This document shows positions 8,371-19,502 of a DNA stretch of 33,308 nucleotides, one piece after another. This DNA comes from Deltaproteobacteria bacterium (GTDB lineage Bacteria; Desulfobacterota; Desulfovibrionia; Desulfovibrionales; Desulfovibrionaceae), in the NCBI GenBank assembly GCA_031275645.1, contig JAISOL010000051.1, positions 1-33,308 on the forward strand. Reading direction: 5' to 3'. The notes beneath the pieces were generated by a model that saw only the letters and a list, made by a program, of their open reading frames with translations, was not told the DNA's origin and did no database searches. Made by a program: the position numbers and the translations under genes. Position 1 is the stretch's first letter. Each line of letters begins with the position of its first letter.

Positions 8371-9609
8371 TTATTCAAGCTTCTTGGCCGGAGTTATGTC
8401 GTTAAGGATCAGTATTTTGGCAAAAGCCTCATGATCTATGCCCTCCACCGGCATGCCGTCGCCGTATTTTCCATCGTTGGCTCCGGTGTTGAATTGCTCC
8501 AGAATCCAGGTCCAGCCTGATCTCATCCTGTCAATGGTTTTCCGGCGCACGGATTCATAGCCCACGCCTTCGGAGCTGAAGGCCACGGGAGTGACCTTGA
8601 GGTTTGAACACCAGGTGGCGCCGTCCTCCACTCCTCCGTAAATATCATATTCCAGATTCGCGTCGGTTTCATCCCTGCCGGGACCGAAAACGCGATACAC
8701 TCCGGGTCTGACCTTAAATACGCCCACATATCCCGGCCCGCCGCGCTGAAAGAGAAAGACGACGTCTCTGGCGCTGACCTCTGATTTTATCTTGCAGGTC
8801 CGCCAGTCTTCCCCATATTCCAGCAGGGCCAGCTCCCATTTTCCGTCCTTGAAAGCCTTTATCTGCTGTTCCGGATACAGCATGTTGAAATGCCAATATG
8901 ACGGCTCATCTCCTTCCGGCGAAATCTGAGGCGTGGAAGAAACTTCAGCAACATTTTGTCTTGATTCAGCGGATGCTGATTCCGGATCACCTGTGTCTTT
9001 ACCTTGGCCTTTATCTTCAAAAACACTATCAAAATTGAAAGAATTATATAGTGTCAAGAATTTTGTTTCTTTCTTTATTTCTTCATCTTTAAGATTATTT
9101 TGCAAAATTCTGGTTATATTTCCAAATATAGGTGGTATATGATCAAATATTTCAATATAACCATTTTTATCGTTGAAGCTTTCTTTAGATTTATTTTTTA
9201 ACTGACTCAATTCTCCTATTATTTTCTCAATTTCATTGTCATTTAAATGGAAGACTATTTTTTTAAGAAATATATTACGCAATCTCTCAATTTCATTTCT
9301 TTCAATTTTTCCATCTTCTATTATTCCCCATAATTCAGAAATAAATTCTGAAAACACCAATATTTTTTGTTGATGTATTGCTATATCCTTTTCTTTTTTC
9401 CATTCACTTTCAGATTGTCTTTTCAAAAGAATATTTGTTACCAAAACTGTCAGTATAACACCTATAAAGGCGCTTATTATTGCAACAATGCCATTGCTTA
9501 AGTTGACATCCGGTATTTGATTTTCAGCTATGACAAGTAGTAGAAGACATATAAGCGACATAAGAATAAAGGCAAAAATCCATATATACAAATCCTTTGG
9601 AATCCTCAT
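8371..9609 (-). CDS. Two-helix membrane protein with C-terminal PUA/EVE-like domain
   Basis: I do not recognise this 412-residue protein as a named family. Its N-terminus has two membrane helices (about 8-28 and 40-62), then a charged, Asn/Lys-rich helical region (63-195), a low-complexity linker rich in Ser, Glu and Gln (200-235), and a compact C-terminal domain (about 238-370). The C-terminal pattern YWHFNMLYPE, KWELALLEYG, ARDVVFLFQRGGPGYVGVFKV resembles the PUA/EVE/YTH fold, which in other proteins binds modified bases in DNA or RNA; this is an inference from pattern. The first 200 codons are strikingly AT-rich (9010-9609) while the rest has neighbour-like GC, suggesting a recombined or acquired N-terminal half. 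The start at 9609 follows AGGAG; an in-frame ATG at 9627 is less likely. A zinc-finger mini-gene precedes it. Confidence 0.6.
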   Translation of the reverse strand: MRIPKDLYIWIFAFILMSLICLLLLVIAENQIPDVNLSNGIVAIISAFIGVILTVLVTNILLKRQSESEWKKEKDIAIHQQKILVFSEFISELWGIIEDGKIERNEIERLRNIFLKKIVFHLNDNEIEKIIGELSQLKNKSKESFNDKNGYIEIFDHIPPIFGNITRILQNNLKDEEIKKETKFLTLYNSFNFDSVFEDKGQGKDTGDPESASAESRQNVAEVSSTPQISPEGDEPSYWHFNMLYPEQQIKAFKDGKWELALLEYGEDWRTCKIKSEVSARDVVFLFQRGGPGYVGVFKVRPGVYRVFGPGRDETDANLEYDIYGGVEDGATWCSNLKVTPVAFSSEGVGYESVRRKTIDRMRSGWTWILEQFNTGANDGKYGDGMPVEGIDHEAFAKILILNDITPAKKLE

Positions 9610-9706
9610 GTCTTTCTCCTGAAGCATTTCAGCATCGAAATTATATAGGTCAGCTCTAGAAGAGCTTGTGCTCGGGCATTCATGGAATCGCGAGCAGATT
9701 AAAGAC

Positions 9707-9829
9707 TCACAAAGCTGGCGCGTGTTTTCCCTTGTTTAGTCCATTGGGATGCTTGGAACAGCTGGAGTTGGTCAAGGATGCAACTGACGAATACTTTTGT
9801 CCGCAGTATTCACAATAAAAATTAGCCAT
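9707..9829 (-). CDS. Small zinc-finger peptide, 40 residues
   Basis: A 41-codon ORF begins MANFYCEYCGQKYSSVASLT and continues through SCSKHPNGLNKGKH. It contains C6-x2-C9, then C24-x2-H27 and a further H36, enough ligands for one zinc site. The pattern FYCEYCG...SV.SLT..SC..HPNG..KGKH resembles a short zinc-binding repeat seen in many bacterial small proteins. GGAG lies 7-8 bases before the ATG. It is 97 bases upstream of the start of the two-helix membrane protein, same strand, so the two may be co-expressed. An overlapping ORF in another frame (9882-9772, 36 codons, with a GGAGGGAGG site) also exists and could be a remnant. Function is unknown. Confidence 0.6.
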   Translation of the reverse strand: MANFYCEYCGQKYSSVASLTNSSCSKHPNGLNKGKHAPAL

Positions 9830-9907
9830 TTATTTTCTCCTTGCCTCGAATGCCGGACAGGCAAATTTTCAATTTTTTCCATCTCGCCTCCCTCCGCAGG
9901 ATCGTCG

Positions 9908-10056
9908 GCCGAAAAGCGTGGTTTTCGGCGCGCTCCGCCGCTGCCGGCGGTTACCTGGAGCACAAAAAGAATGTGCTCCAGGTAGTACGTTTGTGGAGTT
10001 TGGGGCTTGACGCCCCAAACTCCGTGTCTGCAGGGGAGGAATCGTTCCCTTCAGAC
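9908..10056. repeat. Cluster of tandem strong hairpins
   Basis: Within about 150 bases there are four separate inverted repeats. These are 9908-9929 (8-bp stem, GCCGAAAA/TTTTCGGC), 9952-9984 (12-bp perfect stem, TACCTGGAGCAC, 9-base loop), 9995-10023 (12-bp perfect stem, GGAGTTTGGGGC, 5-base loop) and 10026-10056 (10 of 12 paired, GTCTG...CAGAC). None is followed by a clear T-run on either strand, so these are not standard intrinsic terminators. The cluster fills the gap between the Slam gene and the zinc-finger peptide. It may be a structured RNA or a recombination/attachment site. Confidence 0.6.
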
Positions 10057-10069
10057 TTTCCCGTGCAGT

Positions 10070-11425
10070 TCAGAACAACCGCTGCATGGAAAATTCCAGG
10101 GCGTGTTTGGCGTACTCGCGCTGCCATATGTTGGAATTACGCCTGGTATAGCTGTAAAGGATCTGGGGAGTGAAACCCCAGAAATCTATTTTGTTGTTCG
10201 ACACGGAAAACAGGTAACGCCAGGTGACGCTTTTTTCCTTAATCTGCTTGAAGTCATAATCCTTGACCGTCCAGCGTGCCCGGTCATAGCCCGTAAAAAG
10301 CACCGACGGCTCAATGTAAAGGCGGAACCCCGCCGGCAGTTCAGCTCCGAAATTAACGCCCAGGGTGATCCTGCGGTTGGTGTAGATCTTGTCCCTGGTG
10401 TATTCCTTTTCTATTCCGGCTTTCAAACCCGCGTACGTTGAAGCCCCCAACATGCAGGTAAGCCGCGCCGAGGCCCCGCGCGTGTCTCCGTCGAGAATAT
10501 CGCCGTAATCGTCGTAGCGGGTAGGCGAGTATTTCAGGGATAATCCGGCGGAAAGCCGGTTCGTGAAATCATGGCTGGCGTCAATTTTAACCCCGGTGGA
10601 ATAACTGAAGGGTTTATGCCCCAGGTAGCGCCTGCTGGCCGTGAAGGCGACCCAGACGTCTCCTCTCGGATACACGTAGCGCGGACCGGTGGAAGCCGCC
10701 AGGTAAAGGTCGTCATAGTCGCTTTCGTCATAGGTGTTGGAAAACAGCATGAGGTCGTTCTTCAGGCCCCAATCCCGGTCGAATTTGTATTCGTAATTTC
10801 CTCCCAGAGAGAGATTGACGCCCACGGCTTTTTCCGACTCCGGCAACTGCCGGCACAGAACTCCGAATATTGTGGCTATGCACTCCTCGCCCCCCTGGGA
10901 GGAGTTTACGTTGTTGTCAGGGGCAAGGCCGAAGTTGAACCATACATCCCAATTCTTGTTCTGCCTTATGATGTAAAGCAGGAGCTTGATATTTTCGGGA
11001 ACGCCCTCGGGAAGATCCTCCGAGGCTCCGGCGAGGCGCATGTGGTAATCCGCCCTGTACCAGGAACCCTGGGCCATGTACGTCAGGGCGAGCTCCAGGC
11101 GGACCCTGGCGAGAGCGGGGTGGCGGTCGAGAATGCGATGGAAAATCTCTATGGCTTCGTCCAGGTCGCCTTCCTTTTCGGACAGAAGCCCCAGAAGGTA
11201 GAGCCGCTCAATTTCAAGCTCCTGGGAGCTGAAGGCCGCTTTGCTGAGCAGAACCCTGGCTGCCCCGGTTTCTCCATCCTCTATCAACTTCCTGGCTATT
11301 CTCACTATCTGCAGGGGAGAGAGGGAAAGGCTCTCAAGCTCCTCCGCGCGGGACGCTGGAGTTTCCCCCCACGCCCCGCTTGAAAAGACGAGCAGCAGTA
11401 GGCATACCGAGACGCGCCCGCGCAT
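10070..11425 (-). CDS. Surface lipoprotein assembly modifier (Slam), TPR plus outer-membrane barrel
   Basis: Slam proteins are outer-membrane barrels that move specific lipoproteins to the cell surface. This 451-residue protein has a signal peptide (residues 1-20, ending SSGAWG), a helical TPR-like domain (about 25-155, including LYLLGLLSEKEGDLDEAIEIFHRILDRHP-type repeats), and then a C-terminal domain of alternating aromatic strands (about 165-451) ending in Phe (QRLF), as expected for BAM-dependent barrels. WFNFGLAPDNNVNSS at the barrel entry is typical of DUF560/Slam. It starts 3 bases after the stop of the lipoprotein gene, which matches the usual pairing of a Slam with its substrate. It was originally described in Neisseria. 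The call rests on architecture and context; the substrate match is inferred. Confidence 0.82.
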   Translation of the reverse strand: MRGRVSVCLLLLVFSSGAWGETPASRAEELESLSLSPLQIVRIARKLIEDGETGAARVLLSKAAFSSQELEIERLYLLGLLSEKEGDLDEAIEIFHRILDRHPALARVRLELALTYMAQGSWYRADYHMRLAGASEDLPEGVPENIKLLLYIIRQNKNWDVWFNFGLAPDNNVNSSQGGEECIATIFGVLCRQLPESEKAVGVNLSLGGNYEYKFDRDWGLKNDLMLFSNTYDESDYDDLYLAASTGPRYVYPRGDVWVAFTASRRYLGHKPFSYSTGVKIDASHDFTNRLSAGLSLKYSPTRYDDYGDILDGDTRGASARLTCMLGASTYAGLKAGIEKEYTRDKIYTNRRITLGVNFGAELPAGFRLYIEPSVLFTGYDRARWTVKDYDFKQIKEKSVTWRYLFSVSNNKIDFWGFTPQILYSYTRRNSNIWQREYAKHALEFSMQRLF

Positions 11426-11428
11426 GTC

Positions 11429-12424
11429 CTAGCGCTTCGCGCCGAAAGCGAATTGAAGCTGGCTGCCCATGTTACCGCTCTCTTGATAATCGTAGGCATA
11501 GCCGACCACTTCAGTGGGCGCATTATTACTGTCGCCGTAATACAGAGCTCCAAAGGCGGCATGGTCATGATCCTGCAAAGGCAGATCCGCCTTGCTCCAA
11601 CCCGAGACAACGCTCTGGCTGCCGTAGGCTATGTCATAGCACTGCCCGCCGCCGCACGAGCCGGACGCCTGGCGCTGGCCGGAAACAGTCACATCGTACC
11701 AGCCGGAATCGCTGAACCGGGCAAACAGGCTTTCGTGCAGATTCCCGCCGCTCAGCGTGACGTCAAGCCTCGCGTCCCCATAAAGGTGCAAAGCATCAAT
11801 ATATCCAAATTCAGTCTTGGTGGGATCGAATTTTATTACATTGCCAGCGGCCTTGCCGGAAAAGGACATGTTCCCGTCAGGGATTGTCCCGCTCTGGGCC
11901 AGAGCGTACAGGTCTATCCTCTTTTCGTCATATCCTCCGAAAAAAGGTTCCACTCCGTCCCAGGTCGTTATGGTCGCTCCGCCGCCTGTTCTGGCAGTGG
12001 TCATATCCCTGTAATAACCGAAATCCGAATAGGCGAGGCCAAGGGAGGAGCCCAGCAGATGCACTTCGTGATGCGCTGTTACATCATACAGCACTCCCCA
12101 GGGAGACGCGGGATCGTCGTATTCTTCGGCATACAGCTCCGCCCTGGAGGCTACCAGGCCCTCGCTGTCTTCCCTGAAATCGGCGGAGGTAAACTCCACA
12201 CGCTCCACTTCATCAGGATCTGCTTCATACTCCACAATAATCTTATGCAGGCTGCCGTCGTTTTTCTTCACAACATATTTCACAGCTTCAAGGTCGGAAT
12301 ACGCACCGAAGTGCATCGGAATGTTCTCCGTCTCCGGAGCCGGCCCGTTTCCGCCGCCTCCTCCCAAACATGCCTGAAGCAAGACCAGCGGAAGCAGCAG
12401 GGACAATTTACGGATTTTCAGCAT
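11429..12424 (-). CDS. Slam-dependent surface lipoprotein, TbpB-like C-terminal barrel
   Basis: The 331-residue precursor has a lipoprotein signal: positive MLKIRK start, hydrophobic core, and lipobox LLQAC with the lipidated cysteine at C19, followed by a flexible GGGGGNG stretch. The mature part is acidic and rich in Gly, Tyr and Ser. The C-terminal third (about 200-331) has HLYGDARLDVTLSGG, FGALYYGDSNNAPTEVVGYA and a terminal FGAKR, the pattern of the small barrel in TbpB-like, Slam-exported lipoproteins. No ligand is evident; such proteins bind host or environmental proteins, metals or haem. It is expressed just before its Slam partner. Its 5' leader carries a terminator, a short ORF and a (CT)n tract, so expression may be phase-variable. 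GGAGG lies 7 bases before the ATG. Confidence 0.8.
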   Translation of the reverse strand: MLKIRKLSLLLPLVLLQACLGGGGGNGPAPETENIPMHFGAYSDLEAVKYVVKKNDGSLHKIIVEYEADPDEVERVEFTSADFREDSEGLVASRAELYAEEYDDPASPWGVLYDVTAHHEVHLLGSSLGLAYSDFGYYRDMTTARTGGGATITTWDGVEPFFGGYDEKRIDLYALAQSGTIPDGNMSFSGKAAGNVIKFDPTKTEFGYIDALHLYGDARLDVTLSGGNLHESLFARFSDSGWYDVTVSGQRQASGSCGGGQCYDIAYGSQSVVSGWSKADLPLQDHDHAAFGALYYGDSNNAPTEVVGYAYDYQESGNMGSQLQFAFGAKR

Positions 12425-12427
12425 TTG

Positions 12428-12462
12428 TATCCTCCGGGTGTAAGATGTTCCAAAGCGGGAAA
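12428..12462 (-). repeat. Leader repeat, part B (split copy)
   Basis: On the minus strand TTTCCCGCTTTGGAACATCTTACACCCGGAG matches the downstream half of the repeat at 13645-13728 (TTTTCCACTTTGGGACATTACACCCGGAG). In the other copy this half directly follows the TTGACAGGG half; here the two halves are separated by about 250 bases. It supplies the Shine-Dalgarno region of the lipoprotein gene. Confidence 0.6.
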
Positions 12463-12472
12463 GAAAAGCAAA

Positions 12473-12507
12473 AAAGCGCCTCCGGCGACAACCGCCGGAG
12501 GCGCTTT
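12473..12507 (-). terminator. Intrinsic terminator in the lipoprotein leader (possible attenuator)
   Basis: On the minus strand a perfect 15-bp stem (AAAGCGCCTCCGGCG, loop GTTGT) is followed by TTTTTTGCTTTTC. It is a textbook intrinsic terminator. It lies between the promoter at 12700-12728 and the lipoprotein start at 12424, with too little room after it for another good promoter. It therefore looks like an attenuator of that gene rather than only the end of the DUF1266 transcript. Confidence 0.8.
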
Positions 12508-12526
12508 CACAGGTTTAGAGTCGGAG

Positions 12527-12607
<81 letters not shown>

Positions 12608-12699
12608 GCTGAACCCCCGCTCCCCGCTACAGGACAAACAACAGATTAAAGCCGGCAGGACTTGTCTTGCCGCCCTGGATTAGGCCTGCTCCGGCATTC

Positions 12700-12728
12700 T
12701 TTATAAAAGGCGGGAAATTCCCTGTCAA
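12700..12728 (-). promoter_or_regulatory. Sigma-70 promoter for the lipoprotein-Slam operon
   Basis: On the minus strand TTGACA (12728-12723), a 17-base spacer and TATAAA (12705-12700) give a near-consensus promoter. Transcription would start near 12693, about 86 bases before the leader ORF and 270 bases before the lipoprotein ATG. The -35 half belongs to the repeat that also lies at 13645-13728. Confidence 0.65.
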
Positions 12729-12771
12729 GGGTTGAAAGCTAAAAAAATATCTTCCATGTCAGAGTATTCCC
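12710..12771 (-). repeat. Leader repeat, part A (split copy)
   Basis: The minus strand (GGGAATACTCTGACATGG, then an AT-rich run, then CCTTGACAGGG) matches the first half of 13645-13728. An 8-base direct repeat GCGGGAAA stands at both 12455-12462 and 12710-12717, flanking the roughly 250 bases that split the repeat. This resembles a target-site duplication around an inserted segment. The rest of the gap up to 12857 shows nothing else I recognise. Confidence 0.5.
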
Positions 12772-12857
12772 ATCAGGAGCGGGATGACAGCAATACGCGA
12801 CATCAAAGGAAATCAACGCCATTGCCGGCAAGGGCGGCTCGTGTAATGCCGGGCGGG

Positions 12858-13574
12858 CTATCCCAGGGGATACATCGCCCAGATGGCGCCCCACTTGGGA
12901 GCGCCAAGCGAACAGCCCCTGTCGAAGACTTCCCGCATGGATTGCTCGTGATCGGGGTTGCACATGACCAGGATGCGCCCGTTCATGAACGACACGAGGT
13001 ATTCCGCCCAAGTCGAAAAATGATTTTTTACGAACTCGTGACAGACCCGCAATATCTCCCAGGCTTCGTCTTCGGGAATGAAGCCCGCGTTCGCCGCCAT
13101 TCGCGTCCAGAACGCCGCCCGCTCCACATCCCAGGCGATGCAGCCATCCACCGCTTCGGCAAAAGCGCGGGTCATTTTTTTTATATTCCTGTTCGCCTCG
13201 TACAGCGGATTCCCGTCCATGTACTCCAGCATGTTTTCGTACATTTTTTTCTGGACGCCGGAAAGCGCGTCGGAATTGCCGCCTTTGTACGCCTTGAACA
13301 TCTCGTCCATCTCGAACCTGTTACCTTCATTGAAGAGCCAGGCGACGCTTTCCCGCAAGCCTTCCCCGTTGTGTATCTGCATCGTCGAGAGGATGTCGCG
13401 CGGATCGTTATCCGGTAGAGTCGCGAGAACCTGCGCCGGATGTTGATTGGCGTAGGTAAGTATGGCCCCCACAGTCAAAAGCGGTTCTTTTGAGGAGGGA
13501 ACCCTGTGTTTTTCGATGAATTCCTTGTTTTTGTCTCCGCCGATCAAATCCACTATGCTGTCCAACAAGCCCAT
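12858..13574 (-). CDS. DUF1266-family protein
   Basis: The 238-residue protein has no signal peptide or membrane helix. Its C-terminal half carries DGCIAWDVERAAFWTRMAA and AGFIPEDEAWEIL followed by WAEYLVSFMNGRIL, which is the core of DUF1266, a family of unknown function known from enterobacteria and many other genomes. The N-terminal half (HPAQVLATLPDNDPRDI and a Lys/Glu-rich middle) is not familiar. GGAGG lies about 8 bases before the ATG. A promoter-like repeat lies 70-155 bases upstream. It is placed between pyruvate:ferredoxin oxidoreductase and the surface lipoprotein, same strand, but separate promoters suggest its own transcript. I cannot assign a role. Confidence 0.7.
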   Translation of the reverse strand: MGLLDSIVDLIGGDKNKEFIEKHRVPSSKEPLLTVGAILTYANQHPAQVLATLPDNDPRDILSTMQIHNGEGLRESVAWLFNEGNRFEMDEMFKAYKGGNSDALSGVQKKMYENMLEYMDGNPLYEANRNIKKMTRAFAEAVDGCIAWDVERAAFWTRMAANAGFIPEDEAWEILRVCHEFVKNHFSTWAEYLVSFMNGRILVMCNPDHEQSMREVFDRGCSLGAPKWGAIWAMYPLG

Positions 13575-13644
13575 ATCGTTTTCCTCCGTTCCTGATTTGC
13601 GCTTACCACAGGTTAAAGATCCAGGATTCCGTTTTTCAGCGTTC

Positions 13645-13728
13645 GCATACTCCGGGTGTAATGTCCCAAAGTGGAAAACCCTGTCAAGGCTGACACTAAA
13701 AAATAGCTGTCCATGCCGGGGTATTCCC
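13645..13728 (-). repeat. Leader repeat, intact copy upstream of the DUF1266 gene
   Basis: On the minus strand this copy reads GGGAATACCCCGGCATGG, an AT-rich block, CCTTGACAGGG, then TTTTCCACTTTGGGACATTACACCCGGAG. It contains TTGACA with only a weak -10 (CATTAC) 18 bases on, so it may serve as a weak promoter for the DUF1266 gene. The same unit occurs split in two at 12428-12462 and 12710-12771. The 13575-13732 gap holds little else. Confidence 0.6.
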
Positions 13729-13732
13729 GGAT

Positions 13733-17329
<3,597 letters not shown>

Positions 17330-18286
17330 TCAGTCTGATTTCAGCTTATCGATAAGTTCACTGACCCGCAGGGCCAGCTTGGGCAGATCCGGTTTGGAGA
17401 TCTGATCGTCCGCTCCCACCGCGGCGCCTTCCCGCCGCACGACCTCGGAGATCAGGGAAGAAAACAAAACCACGGGCAGAGCTTTCAGCGCGGGATCGCT
17501 TTTGATTTTGTGGGTCAGCTCATGCCCTCCCATTTCCGGCATCTCAATGTCGGAAATGACCAGATCGACAAATTTGCTCAAGGGTTCCTGGGAAAGGGAA
17601 CACTGCTTCTTCCATTGTTCCAGCTTTTCCCATGCCTCCCGCCCGCAGGTGGCCGGAATCACGTTATACCCGGCGGCAACCAGCGCGCTGGAAATGGTCT
17701 TGCGGATCATGGCGGAATCGTCGGCCACAAGAATGTTGCGTCCCCGCCCGGTCAGAGGATCCATTTCCATTCCCCCGGTATTGTGTTCCAGGCTGAGGGA
17801 AGGATTCATCGAAGAAATAATCTGTTCCATGTCCAGAAGAAAGACAATGCGCTCTTCAATGCGCACCACCCCGGTCACGCTGTCATGGCTGAAATATTGC
17901 AGATATTTGCCCGGAGGCTCCACCTGCGCCCAGCTCATGCGGTGAATGTTGGTCACGCCGGATACGACAAAGGCGGTGACCACTCCGCTGAATTCAGAGA
18001 CAATCACTTTGCGGCTTTCTTCCGGAGGCACCTTTTTTTCCAGCCACAGCCCCAGATCCACCAGAGGCATCACCCGGTTTCTCAGATTGAAAGTGCCCAT
18101 GGCCGCGTCATGCCTTTTGCCCGGAACTCCGGTTATATTCACGGGCATGCGGATAATCTCCAGAACTTTGGCCACGTTCATGCCGTAATGGCTGCGGTAT
18201 CCGCTCCCGTCCTCAAGAAGTTCATCCAGGTAAAACTCTATCACTTCCAGAACAGAGCTTTTATCTCTAAACTGGTTCTGCGACAT
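17330..18286 (-). CDS. cheV: Chemotaxis coupling protein CheV (CheW plus receiver)
   Basis: CheV links chemoreceptors to the CheA kinase and tunes the signal through its own phosphorylation. Residues about 35-165 are a CheW-like coupling domain (NVAKVLEIIRMP, FNLRNRVMPLVDLGLWL, GVVRIEERIVFLLDMEQI). Residues about 184-318 are a response-regulator receiver with acidic pair D189/D190, phospho-acceptor D246 in DLVISDIEMPEM and conserved K298 in ISKPD. Length (318) is normal. No other chemotaxis gene is in the window, so this is an orphan CheV, as is common in organisms with several receptors. A sigma-70-like promoter is upstream at 18372-18400. Confidence 0.94.
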   Translation of the reverse strand: MSQNQFRDKSSVLEVIEFYLDELLEDGSGYRSHYGMNVAKVLEIIRMPVNITGVPGKRHDAAMGTFNLRNRVMPLVDLGLWLEKKVPPEESRKVIVSEFSGVVTAFVVSGVTNIHRMSWAQVEPPGKYLQYFSHDSVTGVVRIEERIVFLLDMEQIISSMNPSLSLEHNTGGMEMDPLTGRGRNILVADDSAMIRKTISSALVAAGYNVIPATCGREAWEKLEQWKKQCSLSQEPLSKFVDLVISDIEMPEMGGHELTHKIKSDPALKALPVVLFSSLISEVVRREGAAVGADDQISKPDLPKLALRVSELIDKLKSD

Positions 18287-18371
18287 CGCCGCTTGCCCTC
18301 CATGCTCTTTTCTTCTCTCAGCCTGCTGACGTGAAAGCGTGCGAACAGGGGCCTTGATCAGTTCAGCATCG

Positions 18372-18400
18372 AATATATTCTAAAATCGATCATATATCAA
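18372..18400 (-). promoter_or_regulatory. Probable cheV promoter
   Basis: On the minus strand TTGATA (18400-18395), a 17-base spacer and TATATT (18377-18372) form a good sigma-70 promoter in a locally AT-rich patch. The start site would be near 18365, giving a leader of about 80 bases before cheV. It does not look like a flagellar sigma-28 promoter. Confidence 0.55.
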
Positions 18401-18445
18401 AAACAATATTGTCCGGCCGGCAATCTTGCTGTACATTGAGCGCGG

Positions 18446-18518
18446 GCGCGAATAAACCGCGCCGCCGGGCGCCGGAGAGGGCGCGGCCCGGAGATGGCAA
18501 AAGGCGCGGTTTACGCGC
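18446..18518 (+). promoter_or_regulatory. Long hairpin in the panE leader
   Basis: The arms GCGCGAATAAACCGCGCC (18446-18463) and GGCGCGGTTTACGCGC (18503-18518) pair along 16 bases with a two-base bulge. The loop contains a second stem (CCGGGC...GCGGCCCGG). The structure ends 37 bases before the panE start and has no T-run after it, so it is more likely a structured leader or operator than a terminator. Confidence 0.45.
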
Positions 18519-18554
18519 ATAGCGTCGGAACACAAAAGAACAGGGGCTTGAAAT

Positions 18555-19475
18555 ATGAAAATCGCCATTATCGGTCCAGGAGCCATAGGCAGCACTTACG
18601 GAGTCCTGCTTTCCGAAGCCGGGCATGAGGTCGTGCTGCTGGCCGGGCGCGCGGCCTATGTGGAAGCGGCGGCAAAAAACGGCGGAATCCTGGTGAAACA
18701 GGGCGAAACGAACCGGATCGCGCCCTGCCGCATGACTTGCGAGGCAAAGGACATAGCCGGGAGCGGGCTGGCGCTGGTGCTGGTGAAAGCTCCGCAAACG
18801 GCGGCGGCGCTTGTTCCGGCCATCCCCTATATAGAAAAGGAAACTCCGGTGCTTTCCCTGCAGAACGGCCTGGGCAACGCGGAAGAGCTGGAGCGCCTTT
18901 TCCCGGCGGAAAAGCTGCTTATAGGCATAACCAGGGTCGGGGCGATTCTGCTGGAACCGGGAAGCATACATATCACCAGAATAGGAAAAAGCATTTTCGG
19001 CCCCTGGCGGGGAGGGGATCTCAAGCGGGCCGGAGAGATCGCCGCGCTTTTCTCCGCCGCCGGCCTTGAATCCAGAGCCGTGGAAGATCCCCGTCCGGCC
19101 GTCTGGGAAAAACTGATGATCAATGTGGGAGTCAACGCCCTCTCCGCCATAACAGGCATGCACGCCGGGCAGGTTCTGGACTCGCCGCCCGTAATGGCCG
19201 TGGCCGGGGAGGCCATAGCCGAAGCCGAAAGAGTGGCTCTGGCTCTGGGCCTGCCGGTGCGCGCGGACATGTTCGGGAATTTCGTCGAGGGTCTTAAACT
19301 GGCGAACAACAACCGCCCTTCCATGTTGCAGGACGTGGACGCCGGGCGCCTCACGGAAATAGAGTTCATCAACGGCGCCGTTTCCAGGCTGGGCAGGGAA
19401 AAAGGCATTCCCACCCCTGTCAACGACACTCTCTCCAATTTGATCCGGGGCATACAGAGCCGCCCGCGGGCATAA
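18555..19475 (+). CDS. panE: 2-dehydropantoate 2-reductase family (ketopantoate reductase)
   Basis: Ketopantoate reductase uses NADPH to make pantoate for coenzyme A synthesis. The 306-residue protein starts MKIAIIGPGAIGSTYGVLL, the Rossmann dinucleotide loop (GPGAIG at 7-12). It then has SLQNGLGN (101-108), the catalytic lysine K186 in VWEKLMINVGVNALSAITG, and a C-terminal TEIEFINGAV carrying the family Glu. Length and motif order match PanE. No panB or panC is nearby, and the family includes reductases of other 2-oxoacids, so the substrate is probable but not certain. Only a weak GGGG site precedes the ATG. The glycosyltransferase gene follows after 27 bases on the same strand. Confidence 0.83.
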   Translation: MKIAIIGPGAIGSTYGVLLSEAGHEVVLLAGRAAYVEAAAKNGGILVKQGETNRIAPCRMTCEAKDIAGSGLALVLVKAPQTAAALVPAIPYIEKETPVLSLQNGLGNAEELERLFPAEKLLIGITRVGAILLEPGSIHITRIGKSIFGPWRGGDLKRAGEIAALFSAAGLESRAVEDPRPAVWEKLMINVGVNALSAITGMHAGQVLDSPPVMAVAGEAIAEAERVALALGLPVRADMFGNFVEGLKLANNNRPSMLQDVDAGRLTEIEFINGAVSRLGREKGIPTPVNDTLSNLIRGIQSRPRA

Positions 19476-19502
19476 ACGTCCGGGCAAAGGCGATTCCGGC
19501 CT

